64,000 bases of DNA from Termitomyces sp. T153 (taxonomy: Eukaryota > Basidiomycota > Agaricomycetes > Agaricales > Lyophyllaceae). The first letter of the stretch is position 1, and each line of letters begins with the position of its first letter. Location: contig JACKQL020000091.1 of assembly GCA_018296165.2 (NCBI GenBank), positions 1 to 64,000 of the forward strand, in the 5' to 3' direction. Below are positions 54,605-64,000 of this stretch, one piece after another. The position numbers were made by a program, and so were the translations under genes. The notes under the pieces were generated by a model. The model saw nothing but the letters and a program-made list of their open reading frames with translations. It was not told where the DNA came from and ran no database searches.

Positions 54605-57600
54605 CTAGACCAAGCCTGATGCATGAACATTAGCCTGTGGTTTCCAAGAGATGTCCTCAATGCCATATCCCTTCCATTTCACCTTGAACTGCAACTTCCC
54701 TTGGAATACCCTGCTATCCAAGATTTCCTCCACCTCATACTCCTCCTCATCATTGACTAGGACTGGTGGTGGGGGTGGCTTAGGGCAACAGCCTGGGATT
54801 GAATTCTCCAGAGCTGAAAATAACTTAACCATATTGAAGACAGAGTGCAGTTGGCAGAGGCCTGCGGAGAGTTTAAGTTGGTATGCCAAAGGCTCTACCT
54901 TCTTCTCCACTGTGAAGGGGCCAAAATGATAATGTGACAGCTTCTGGGATGGCCTTGTTATCTAAATGTCTGAGCTATTCAAGTACACATGGTCCCTGAG
55001 CTTGTAAACTGGGGCAGGTATCCATCTGCTATCATAGTACCATGCCATATCTTTCTTGGCCTTCACTAATGCAGCTTTTGCCTCCTCCTGTGCCCTCCTC
55101 ATCTGGTCCACAAACTTATTGACAGAATCATTCTCTGAGAAGCATGCCCGAGGTTCAAATTCCATGTGAGGGTGCCTGCCAGTATCCAGGAAGAATGGAG
55201 TCATATGTGTGAGAGAGTGAATGTGGTTGTTGTATTGGAATTCTGCATCTGGCAGCAGCTCATCCCAGTCATTCTGCCTCTCATTACAAAACAAGTGGAG
55301 ATACTGTTCTAGTTTCTGGTTAACATGTTCTGTCTGCCTAAATGATAATGTGACAGCTTCTGGGATGGCCTTGTTATCTAAATGTCTGAGCTATTCAAGT
55401 ACACATGGTCCCTGAGCTTGTAAACTGGGGCAGGTATCCATCTGCTATCATAGTACCATGCCATATCTTTCTTGGCCTTCACTAATGCAGCTTTTGCCTC
55501 CTCCTGTGCCCTCCTCATCTGGTCCACAAACTTATTGACAGAATCATTCTCTGAGAAGCATGCCCGAGGTTCAAATTCCATGTGAGGGTGCCTGCCAGTA
55601 TCCAGGAAGAATGGAGTCATATGTGTGAGAGAGTGAATGTGGTTGTTGTATTGGAATTCTGCATCTGGCAGCAGCTCATCCCAGTCATTCTGCCTCTCAT
55701 TACAAAACAAGTGGAGATACTGTTCTAGTTTCTGGTTAACATGTTCTGTCTGCCTAAATGATAATGTGACAGCTTCTGGGATGGCCTTGTTATCTAAATG
55801 TCTGAGCTATTCAAGTACACATGGTCCCTGAGCTTGTAAACTGGGGCAGGTATCCATCTGCTATCATAGTACCATGCCATATCTTTCTTGGCCTTCACTA
55901 ATGCAGCTTTTGCCTCCTCCTGTGCCCTCCTCATCTGGTCCACAAACTTATTGACAGAATCATTCTCTGAGAAGCATGCCCGAGGTTCAAATTCCATGTG
56001 AGGGTGCCTGCCAGTATCCAGGAAGAATGGAGTCATATGTGTGAGAGAGTGAATGTGGTTGTTGTATTGGAATTCTGCATCTAGCAGCAGCTCATCCCAG
56101 TCATTCTGCCTCTCATTACAAAACAAGTGGAGATACTGTTCTAGTTTCTGGTTAACATGTTCTGTCTGCCTATCTGACTGAGGGTGATAGGCTGTGGTGG
56201 TATGGAGCTTCATGTCTAGCAGGCAATACAGTTCTTGAGTGAATTCTGCCACAAACTGGAGGTCCTGGTCAGAGACATACCCATTTGACAGACCATGGAG
56301 ATTTCAGACATTCTTCCTGTACAGGCTGGCCACTTCCAAGGCAGAGCATGTGGTGTGGATAGGTATGAAGTGAGCCTGTTTGCCATAGAGGTCCACCACT
56401 ACCATCACAGCATTATACTCATGAGCATCTGGGAGTTCCACAATGAAATCTACTAATGCAACATTCTAGCAAGTAGCTGGAATAGGGAGTGGGTGGAGCT
56501 GGCCCATGGGTGCTTGGCAGTGAGGTTTGGTGCAGAGACAGAGGTTGCAGGTGCTAGTGTAGGTGTCTACATATTGGGAGATCTGTGGCTAGCAATAGTT
56601 CCAGGATACCAGCTCCAGCATCTTCCACCTTCCAGAATGTCTAGCCACCCAAGAGTCATGATGTTGTTCTACAATGTGCCAGCAAAGTTCTGGAATGTTA
56701 GGCACATAAATGTGTCCTCTGAAGGTCAACAGCCCATCCTGAAGACCCCACTCATCAGCATGCACTGACTTGACTCTACTTGCCCATTGAGCTTGTAGGG
56801 CCTGTGCAGCCTAGGCAACTGCATCCTCCTATGCACACTTCCAGTTCCCTCTTCAGATATTCCTAAGGATGTTTGCCTCATCTCCTTGTGCCACAATCCC
56901 TTCTAGTGCATGGATAGCAAAGAGCTCTGGCTTGAGGAGGACAATGTTGTCATTATCTCCTGCTTCTGTGCTATAGTCAGCTCACCTGGACAGTGCATCT
57001 GGTTTGCCCATGCTCTATCCTGGTTTGTAGTGCAATGAGAAGTCACAGTTGGCCAGATACAGAGACCACTGAGCTTGATGTCTATTGAGTTTCTTAGTGG
57101 AATGGAAGTACTCCAGGTTCTTGTAGTCTGTTCAGACTTCAAAGTTATGCCATGCACCCTTGAGGAAATGCTGCCATTCTTCAAAGGACTGAATAATTGC
57201 CAGCATCTCCTTGTCATGAATCTCATAGTTCCATTCCACTACATTAAGGCTTTTGGAGTAGAAGGCTACTGGATGCCATTTGCCATCCTCTTTTGACTGC
57301 TGGGAGAGGACTGCCCCTGTAGCAAAGTCTGAGCTATCTGCTTCCACATGGAATGGAGAGTCATCATCAGAGGAACTGGAGGACTGGCTTTGAGGTCACA
57401 GATTGCTTGAGGGCATCAAAGGCAGCTTGCTGTGGGGGCTTCCACTACCATGCAGTATCCTTAACTGTGAGGTCAAAGAGGGGATGTGCATAGTGGGAGA
57501 AATCCTGTATGAACCTCCAATAGAAATTGACAAACCCAAGAAAGGCCTGAACTTCCTTCTTGTCCTTTGGCTCAGGCCACTCTGCTACACCTGCCACTTT

Positions 57601-59363
57601 AATGGGGTCCATCTTGGCTATTCCATGCAAAATGATCAAACCCAGGTACTCCACCTTAGTCTGTTCAAATTCACAATTCTCAGGCTTTAAATAGAGCTGG
57701 TATTGGCAGAGGCATTCCAAGACAATGCATATGATCCAGCAATGCTTCTCCAGAGTTTTTGTGTACATGAGGATATCATCAAAATACATGCAAACAACAC
57801 TTTCTGCAATCAGATCACAGAAAATGTCATTCATCATAGTCTGGAAGGTGGCTGGGCTATTGGTGAGACCAAAGAACATTACCAGAGGTTCAAAGAGTCT
57901 GCAATTAGTTTGAAATGCTGCCTTCCACTCATCCCCTTCTTTGATGCATACATTGTTGTAGCCCCAGCAGATGTCCAACTGCATGAAGTAGCATGCACCT
58001 CAAAGGTTGTTGATAAGTTCTGAGATGAGTGGCAAAGGATAGCAGTTCTTCACTGTCATTGCATTCAGGACATAATAATTCTGAATCAGACAAAGAGACC
58101 CATCCTTCTTCTTAATAAAAAAGACTGGGGAGGCCATTGGAGACTTGGAGGGTTATATTTGTCCTAAGCTAAGATTCTCCTGTAGAAAAGCATCCAGCTT
58201 GTCCTATTTACAGGGTGTGAGTGGATAGACCTTGCAGCTGGAGGGCTCCACATCTGGTATCAGCTCAATTGCATGATCCCACTACTTGCACTCTGGAAGT
58301 GAATCAAAGAAGGCCTTGGAAAATACATTCTCCCAGTCATTGAGGTGATTGGAAACAGTGCTATGGAAAGGCTTGGGCTGTGAGTTTGCTGCAAATGCTT
58401 CAGCTAGATGCTGAGAAGTAGTCTGACTGGCTTAAATCTCTGCTACTGTAAGAGGGGGCAGAGGGTTGTAGCATAGATCCTATCATCCACCTCTATGGTC
58501 TCATCTGGGGACTCTGCATCTGGAGTACGGGTCCATTCTCCTGTACCTTCCTTTTTCTCTGGAGATTCACATCCAACACCTCAGACACCTTGTAGAGGGC
58601 CTCTCTATGAGGTAATGCCAGAGGGGGGGAACTCAGGAGGTTGAGATCAGCATAAGGAAGATGCCCAGCACAACAAGTGTGCATAGCAGCACACTCATGA
58701 ACCTTGGCTCTCTGCTCTTTACAGGCTTCTTCTGCACAGGTAATTGCAGCAACATGGGCAATGACTCATCTTCACCTCATTCTTAGTCCAGTCAATCCCT
58801 GGGTTGTGTTCACATAGCCAGGTGAACCCCAAGATCATGTCTTGCTTTCCCAAACTAGTGACAGCAAAAGCAGCCCACTCTGAGTGGTCTTAGTAGCAGA
58901 GGACCAGATCCACCACAAAGCAAATAGAGCCAGCTTCATTGAGCATGCTATCAACATTGTATATCGGAATAAGACAGAAAAGGGAGAGAGTGGTCAGGCA
59001 GTGTCATTGCATATAGTCAGTATTGAGGAAGAGGCCTGTTGTGCCACTGTCAAGGAGGGCAACCACACTTCAGATCTGCTGGGTGTCTGTTGTCTCAATC
59101 TCCACCTGTAGCTTCAGGGAGTTGGTAGAAGGGGTGGAAGCAACAACATAATGATGGGGGAGGCAACATTTCCATGCAGGGATCCAAAGGTGTGGGCTAG
59201 GTGGTGTGTTTCTAGCTGAGACTTTAGCTGGAGAGGCAGTTTGTACATCTGAGGAGGGGCTTCTTGTTTCAGGCATAGTATCAACAATGGCAACAGATAT
59301 ATTTGATTCTATGGACAGGGGGGCAAAATGATTAGTACTGGGCAATAGGAGCATACTGGTCAT
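54605..59363 (-). pseudogene. pol: A3 pol with chromodomain, broken and with tripled integrase segment
   Basis: Pol starts at 59363 in the -1 frame relative to gag. Protease motif LLDSGTTG is intact near 59055. RT (57984-57445) has the active site YFDDILMYTK. RNase H: EADSSDFATGA at about 57340. The integrase core is at 56500-55800 (YHPQSDRQTEHVNQ), followed by the triplicated stretch. The chromodomain is within 54910-54605: [32 protein letters not shown]. Stops are frequent between 58700 and 56270. Products would process the polyprotein, copy the RNA and integrate the DNA, with the chromodomain steering to H3K9-methylated chromatin. Confidence 0.88.
54924..56171 (-). repeat. Three head-to-tail copies of a 416-bp integrase segment
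   Basis: Units start with AAATGATAATGTGACAG at 54924, 55340 and 55756. Copies 1 and 2 appear identical over the encoded 110 residues; copy 3 differs by CTAGCAGC for CTGGCAGC. The unit is not a multiple of three, so it shifts the frame. A1 and C carry this segment once. Confidence 0.95.
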
Positions 59364-59374
59364 CCATTGCCCTT

Positions 59375-60642
59375 TTAAAAATCCTCAGACTCTGTAGGAA
59401 CATCCTCCAATATATTGGCCACTTTCTTAGACTGGACAGCTATAGAGGGAGTTCCTGTGGCATCCCAGGCTGCAAGGAGTTGGATGAGCAGCTCTTCTTG
59501 CTCTGATGCTGACAAGTAGCAGACTTCTAGCCCTTGAGGACAGTAACAGGCAAAATGACCTGCCTTCCCACAGTGTCAACACAGCAAAGAGGTAGTGAAC
59601 TGCTGTTGGGAAGCATCAACATCCATTGGGACTCCTTGGGGTAGGGAGTGCAGGGGTGCAGCATGAGGCATGAAGGAAGGAGCTGCACCTGATTGTGGGG
59701 ATGCTAATGCAGGTGCAGAAGAGGGAGCTTGGGAGGTGAACTCTCCACAAGAAAAGGGGAAGGTCAAAGGTTGCATCTGCTGCAACTCACATTGCAGTTC
59801 CATGAGCTGCCACTGCTTGCATACCACCTTGTACCAGGTATCAACATGCTCATTATCTGAGCACCCCTCTGCCATGCTGTCAATATGATCCCTGAGAAAG
59901 AGATGGAGTCTATCACAGAAGGTTAGACAGAGTTGTAGACTGTCCAGATATCTAGTCTGTTCAGCTAAGGCACAAAAGAAGTCAATGTACTTATCAAGTG
60001 ACCACTTTCCTTGACTAGACTGAGTTTGGTCTTGAAGAGAAAGAGCTGCAGTTTTAGTGGAGTCATAGGGGAAGAATTCTGCTCAGAGGAACTCTTCACT
60101 CCTTCTGGGCATCAGAAGATATGCAGTGCATAAGTTAAGGCTTGACTAGCCTTCATATAGGAGAGGACTCAGGCAATTTTCAAGGCATCCAAGGTAAAGG
60201 CTTCACTACTCAGCTAGATGTAGGTGATGCAGGACTGGAGGAAATGCTCTCCAGCCTTACAATCTCCATCATATACATCAGGGAGTGCAGGACAAGGGAG
60301 TTTGGAATGAGGAGCTAAAAGGCCTAAGCCAGATGCAGACACAAACTATTTTGCAGCTGCTGGAGGCAAAAAGCCTGAGCTAAGTGCAGACACAAACAGT
60401 TCTGCATCTGCTGGGGGCATTGAAGGTGTGGTAGGAGCAAGAGGGAGACATTCCAGAAGGGCTTGGAGAGAAAGGGACACTGCTTTAGTAGTTTGATGGA
60501 GTCCAGTGAGTTCAGCCATGTGGGAAGTAAGGGAGGCTTGAGTAAGTTTAATCTGTGTCTTCAGGGACAGCAAACAACTCCAGGCATTGTCCTGGGGGCT
60601 TAAAGCATTAGGGGAAGGTGCTAGAGGGGTTGGCTGGGTCAT
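59375..60642 (-). pseudogene. gag: A3 gag, decayed
   Basis: Starts ATGACCCAGCC at 60642 and ends GAT TTT TAA. The N-terminal 98 codons are open (MTQPTPLAPSPNALSPQDNA...). The zinc knuckle region near 59575 keeps GKAGHFA, but cysteines are affected. The span is not a multiple of three, so there is an indel in addition to stops. Confidence 0.86.
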
Positions 60643-60745
60643 AGGAAGGGCACAGGGGCACTAAGACACTGGTGGGGGAGAGACCTTTTGAGGAACCAAG
60701 TAGAAGCTTAAGTAATCAAAAAGGGGGCTCCCAGACCAAATCTAG

Positions 60746-60756
60746 AGACTTGTTCT
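60746..60756 (-). promoter_or_regulatory. Putative self-priming primer-binding site of A3
   Basis: Minus strand AGAACAAGTCT, two bases after the 5' LTR, is exactly complementary to the LTR motif at 60883-60893. Confidence 0.72.
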
Positions 60757-60758
60757 GC

Positions 60759-61199
60759 TGTAAGGGCAATCTCTGGAGGCTGTGGCTCAATCACACAACT
60801 GGCAAAGAGAAATCCAAAGTCTATTCAGTACTGTACAGTGTCTACTGAGATAACTACTCACCTGGCAAAGGAAAATCCAAAAAGAACAAGTCTGGGGATT
60901 CCTTAGGCCAGGTGTAATGCTTCAGAGGCTTCAGAAGCATGAGAATCAACTGTACAGTATGACAGAGAAAAAAGACCAAAGTGATGTGCCAGCAATTGGA
61001 CAGCAGTTACATAAGCTGGTGGCAGTGTCAAAGGGGCCACACTTGTCTGAAATATTGATACAGAACTGGTGTAGCCTGAGGGCTGGAACTAGGACCAATA
61101 GATAGGGAAAAGGAAGGAAAATGAAGGAAAACTATAGTGGAGGAAATCTGACAAGAACTGGAGAAGGAGAAGGAGAAACAAGTGGGACATCCCCTGACA
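60759..61199 (-). repeat. 5' LTR of A3, 441 bp
   Basis: Plus-strand TGTAAGGGCAATC to TCCCCTGACA. Pair of the LTR at 54005-54474; close in sequence but with scattered differences, so the insertion is not very recent. Confidence 0.95.
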
Positions 61200-61415
61200 A
61201 GTCCTATGCTTCTCCTTCCATTACAGTGATTGGACTATTGTTGAGTGGATAGTCTAGTATAGTCATTGTCCTATCCTGTTTTGTATTTCTTCTGGTGTAT
61301 TCAAAGAGATAATGTTGCTGGAACTTGTTTTACCAGGAGGCTTACAGTTTTTGGCCTTAATAAATGTTTGTTTTGACTTCTGGTGTTTTATTATATTCCC
61401 AATGATGTGACAACA

Positions 61416-61427
61416 TTGTATCAGTGC
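61416..61427 (+). promoter_or_regulatory. tRNA-type primer-binding site of element F
   Basis: TTGTATCAGTGC matches the common initiator-Met-tRNA site TGGTATCAGAGC at ten of twelve positions and directly follows the LTR end. This contrasts with the self-priming site of family A. Confidence 0.6.
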
Positions 61428-61849
61428 TGCCCTCTAACATTCCCTGCCAATGGCAACCACTCCCACATGTACTCCAGAGGATTTTCTGCAGTACCCCCCA
61501 ACCCTGCATACCTTCTACTCACTCATTACTATGCATACTCCACTCCTGCTGTGGCTCCAGCCCCTCCAGAGCATTTAGATAATTATTCCCCTCCTTGATT
61601 GCCATTCCCTACTCAAATTCCTCCTTTCTTCAGACAGCAATGGGTCAAAGCCTATGTCTAGCAGCATGACAAAGTCCTCCACTTCCTCCACCTCTTCCCC
61701 ATAGAGTTTGCAAGATGCACCTATACCCTTCTTATCAACCTAGGCTACCCCAACACTCCAGCAACTCTGGAGGTTTGGGCAGGCTGGCTCCTTAATTTCC
61801 ACAAATGTTATCTGCAAGGAAACCTTTCTAAAACTATGCAAGGCACCTT

Positions 61850-63570
61850 GGGAATTGATGCCAACCTACAAAACAAGCTCCATGCCCTGGTCAAAGAAAT
61901 CCATACCAGCCCAAACCCTCATCCATTTGAAGATCCTCTGGACCCCTGCCACTCCTTCTATGTGCAATGCAAGGAACCTCAACCTTAACCCTATGGGCAG
62001 ACTGTTTGACCAACTTACTGCTTACATCCAGGCCCTCTCTACTTGCCCCTGGGCAAACTCCATCCCCAGCACCTTTTGTACCTGGGACCAGCTTGCTGTC
62101 CCCAAACTCCATACCCAATGGCCACCCCCACATGTTGACAATAACAATCAAACCCTCTTCTACATTGATGAGCCTGGCAACCCTGCTGACAAGCCTGCCC
62201 TGTGCAATGGCCCTCCATAAGACAGACCTCCTCACTTTGACCTCTGCACTCCCTGTGGCAATGCCCCACAACTCCACCAGAATGCCCCAATCCCCTCAAG
62301 GCAACCCACAGGCCCCAGAGCACCTTGACCCTCCTTCCCCAGCAACCCCCCTTATCTTCCACCCACTGTAATGCCCAAACCCCCTACTAGTGGTAATTAC
62401 TTCAGACCACCCACCCCCAGAGGACCCCCTCATCCTCAATGGGCTCCAGGGCCTCTCCTCAGCAATGTGGGCCAACCCTCTAGTAGTGGGCCTCCAAACA
62501 GCAGACCTCCTGGCAGATGAGGCCTGGCTATGGACAACTTTCCCCCTCAGCACAGCAATGGGAACAATTATTACTACTATTACAATGCCAGACCCTTACC
62601 TTAAACTAAAAATATGCAGGATGTCACTCATAATGCACTGGCCCAGAAAGGCAAGCTCAACATTCAAAAACCTGAACCTTTCACTGGTCATGACTCCCAG
62701 AAATGGAGAATCTTCCTGACACAGTGACTAACAATGTTTCAAGCTAAGCTTATTACCTTCCAGCTTGAGAGCTCACAAGTAGCCTTTGCCTCATTGTATT
62801 TGCAGGGCATCACCTTTGACTACTACATAGTGCTACTCCAGTTCAGCCCCAACAGCTCTGTGCTCTCCAATTGGCTTGATTTCACCCAGGAGTTCTCCAG
62901 TAAGTTCAGCATCTTTGACACTGTAGCAGAAGCAGAGGAGAACCTCTTCAACCTTTGAATGTGCAACAATGAACACTTCATAAACTTCATTGTACAATTT
63001 GAACAAGCAGCCTGCAAAATGGGATGGAACTACAATGCTCTCCACTTTGCCCTTTGCTATGCCCTGCCCCAATGTATCAAGGATGTCCTCCACCTTGCCT
63101 CCAAGTAAACTACATATGATGGGTACAAGGCACTCATTACACAGATTGACCAATATTACTGGGAAGACCAGAGCAAGAACACTGCACTGTGGACCACATG
63201 GAACACCTCCAACAACACCAACTGGCAGGCTGGAGCATCCAATGGCAACCAACCCTCAATCCTCACCAACCCTACCAACCCTATGCTCCATTTTCCTCAA
63301 GGCCAAGAGCCTCCCAGTGCCAACCAACCCCTGGGACCATGCCCCTCTGCCCAACTCAACACTGCTGACCTCCACAAGACTCCAGAACCCTTGGACACTA
63401 ACTCCAACAACCTCAATGATGCTCCAGACTCTGCCAACAATCAAGAAGCCCTATATGCAAACAAGATTCAGAACAGGCCCTGGATTGATGTACCAGAGAA
63501 TACTCAGGAGAAATAAGGGAAGGAGGGTGCATGCATCCTATGTGGTGAGCAGGACATTTTATCAGTAGTT
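61850..63570 (+). pseudogene. gag: Element F gag, decayed
   Basis: The first part (from about 61450) is stop-rich with frame changes. The clear gag core spans 62620-63110: NIQKPEPFTGHDSQKWRIFL, FQLESSQVAFASLYLQGITF, LSNWLDFTQEFSSKFSIFDT and VAEAEENLFNL. The later frame has TYDGYKALITQIDQYYWED and NTADLHKTPEPLDTN, then a damaged zinc knuckle beginning CILCGEQD near 63537. Internal stops include TGA at 62721 and 62956 and TAA at 63105. This is the retrotransposon gag family widespread in agaricomycetes. Confidence 0.83.
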
Positions 63571-63699
63571 GCCCTAAATGCCAAATAATGGGATGTGCCA
63601 TAGGGACTATCAATAGAGAAGACTGCAACTACTAGTTCATGGGAAACAACTCAGTGTATTAGGTCTTGAAGATGCACTAGACCATGGACTAGACTAGAC

Positions 63700-64000
63700 C
63701 CTGATATGTTCTCCATCCTGGCTGCACTCCTTTGTACAATGGTACTCACTCTGGATGACCTCTCAGCACATCTCCCTTCCCACTCCTCCCACACCCTCCT
63801 CCTCTGCACCACTCTCTCCTGCACCACCCTCCCCTTTTTCAATGACCTCATCCCCACACTGGTTGACAGCAGTGCCACTGATAATTTCATTGACAAATTC
63901 TTGGCAGCACTTGCTCCCCAACACCTCTGATGTCTCCTTACTCTAATCCTCCTCAAACTCTTTGATGGTGACCCCACCTCCACCAGAGATATCATGCACT
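63700..64000 (+). pseudogene. pol: Element F pol, protease start (cut by window end)
   Basis: The frame at 63706-63930 holds LVDSSATDNFIDKFLAAL. Retropepsins normally read Asp-Ser-Gly; here it is Asp-Ser-Ser. A TGA at 63928 breaks the frame. Confidence 0.7.

Larger units (their letters stand above)
54005..61199 (-). mobile_element. Full-length Ty3/gypsy chromovirus A3, TSD AGTCC
   Basis: Both LTRs are present (60759-61199 and 54005-54474), flanked by AGTCC at 54000-54004 and 61200-61204. The order is 5' LTR, self-priming site, gag, pol, chromodomain, polypurine tract, 3' LTR. It is the only complete member of family A here. Coding genes are broken, and a 416-bp segment of the integrase region is triplicated. 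It is inserted in the 5' LTR of element F. Confidence 0.95.
53237..61415 (+). repeat. 5' LTR of element F, split by A3 (about 975 bp without it)
   Basis: The two parts are about 53237-54004 and 61200-61415. It would begin TGTAGTACTTG and end GACAACA, directly before a tRNA-type primer site. It contains CTATTTATACCTC (53467), a pyrimidine-rich stretch at 53560-53920 and AATAAA at 61359-61364. The right end is well supported by the primer site; the left end is a guess based on the TG start. Confidence 0.55.
61200..64000 (+). mobile_element. Ty3/gypsy element F, internal region, runs off the window
   Basis: After the right part of the LTR come the primer site, a long gag and the start of pol with the protease. 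The rest of pol and the 3' LTR lie beyond the window. The element is CpG-depleted and carries stops. Confidence 0.85.

Noticed and set aside
1..64000. rRNA, tRNA, CRISPR arrays, prophage or bacterial operons
   Set aside because: No such structure was recognised by eye; gene and repeat structure is eukaryotic. A small tRNA could still be missed without a scan.

Overview
This window looks like nuclear DNA of a mushroom-forming fungus (Agaricomycetes, Basidiomycota). The evidence is short introns of about 50 nt with GT/AG ends, Ty3/gypsy retrotransposons of types I know from agaricomycetes, and a P-loop NTPase/nuclease gene of a family expanded in these fungi. No prokaryotic operon, rRNA, tRNA or CRISPR array was seen. 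The species cannot be named from the sequence.

About 85% of the window is nested, decaying LTR retrotransposon sequence that has almost no CpG and is full of TpG/CpA. In-frame stops are mostly TGA or TAG at former CGA, CAG or TGG codons. This is what methylation-linked C-to-T decay leaves. One island, about 24.0-30.2 kb, keeps normal CpG and holds the only gene that appears intact: a six-exon, 987-codon P-loop NTPase with a restriction-nuclease-like domain (minus strand, 23851-27143). A small tandemly duplicated gene pair and a truncated nuclease-domain paralogue lie beside it.

Layout: 0.45-6.87 kb, chromovirus A1 (+), its 5' LTR split by a solo LTR of family B. 6.99-9.67 kb, an unrecognised gene (-) split by a second solo B LTR. 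9.67-19.79 kb, a composite (-): the 5' LTR, gag and half of pol of A2 fused to the rest of chromovirus C, whose chromodomain region holds a third solo B LTR. 19.9-21.54 kb, wreckage of a biotin-carboxylase gene with an inverted duplication. 21.62-23.61 kb, a compact LTR element carrying only a KH-like ORF, with TSD. 23.85-29.9 kb, the CpG-normal island. 29.88-40.1 kb, family D: two 1.2-kb direct repeats, a gypsy pol with an extra C-terminal ORF, then a gag. 40.4-42.46 kb, fragments of LTR B and element C. 43.45-43.89 kb, a 222-bp tandem duplication. 44.1-45.86 kb, an intron-containing cysteine-cluster pseudogene. 46.4-51.9 kb, gypsy element E (-). 53.2-64.0 kb, element F (+; LTR, tRNA-type PBS, gag, start of pol), with full-length chromovirus A3 (54005-61199, TSD AGTCC) inserted in its 5' LTR.

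The most informative points are: a Tf1-type self-priming signal in family A (an 11-nt PBS exactly complementary to an LTR segment); a conserved T-TTT-TAR gag/pol junction that fits -1 frameshifting; a repeat pair (29.9 and 36.1 kb) that records CpG decay in one copy only; the KH-only LTR element; and the NTPase-nuclease gene in its CpG refuge.
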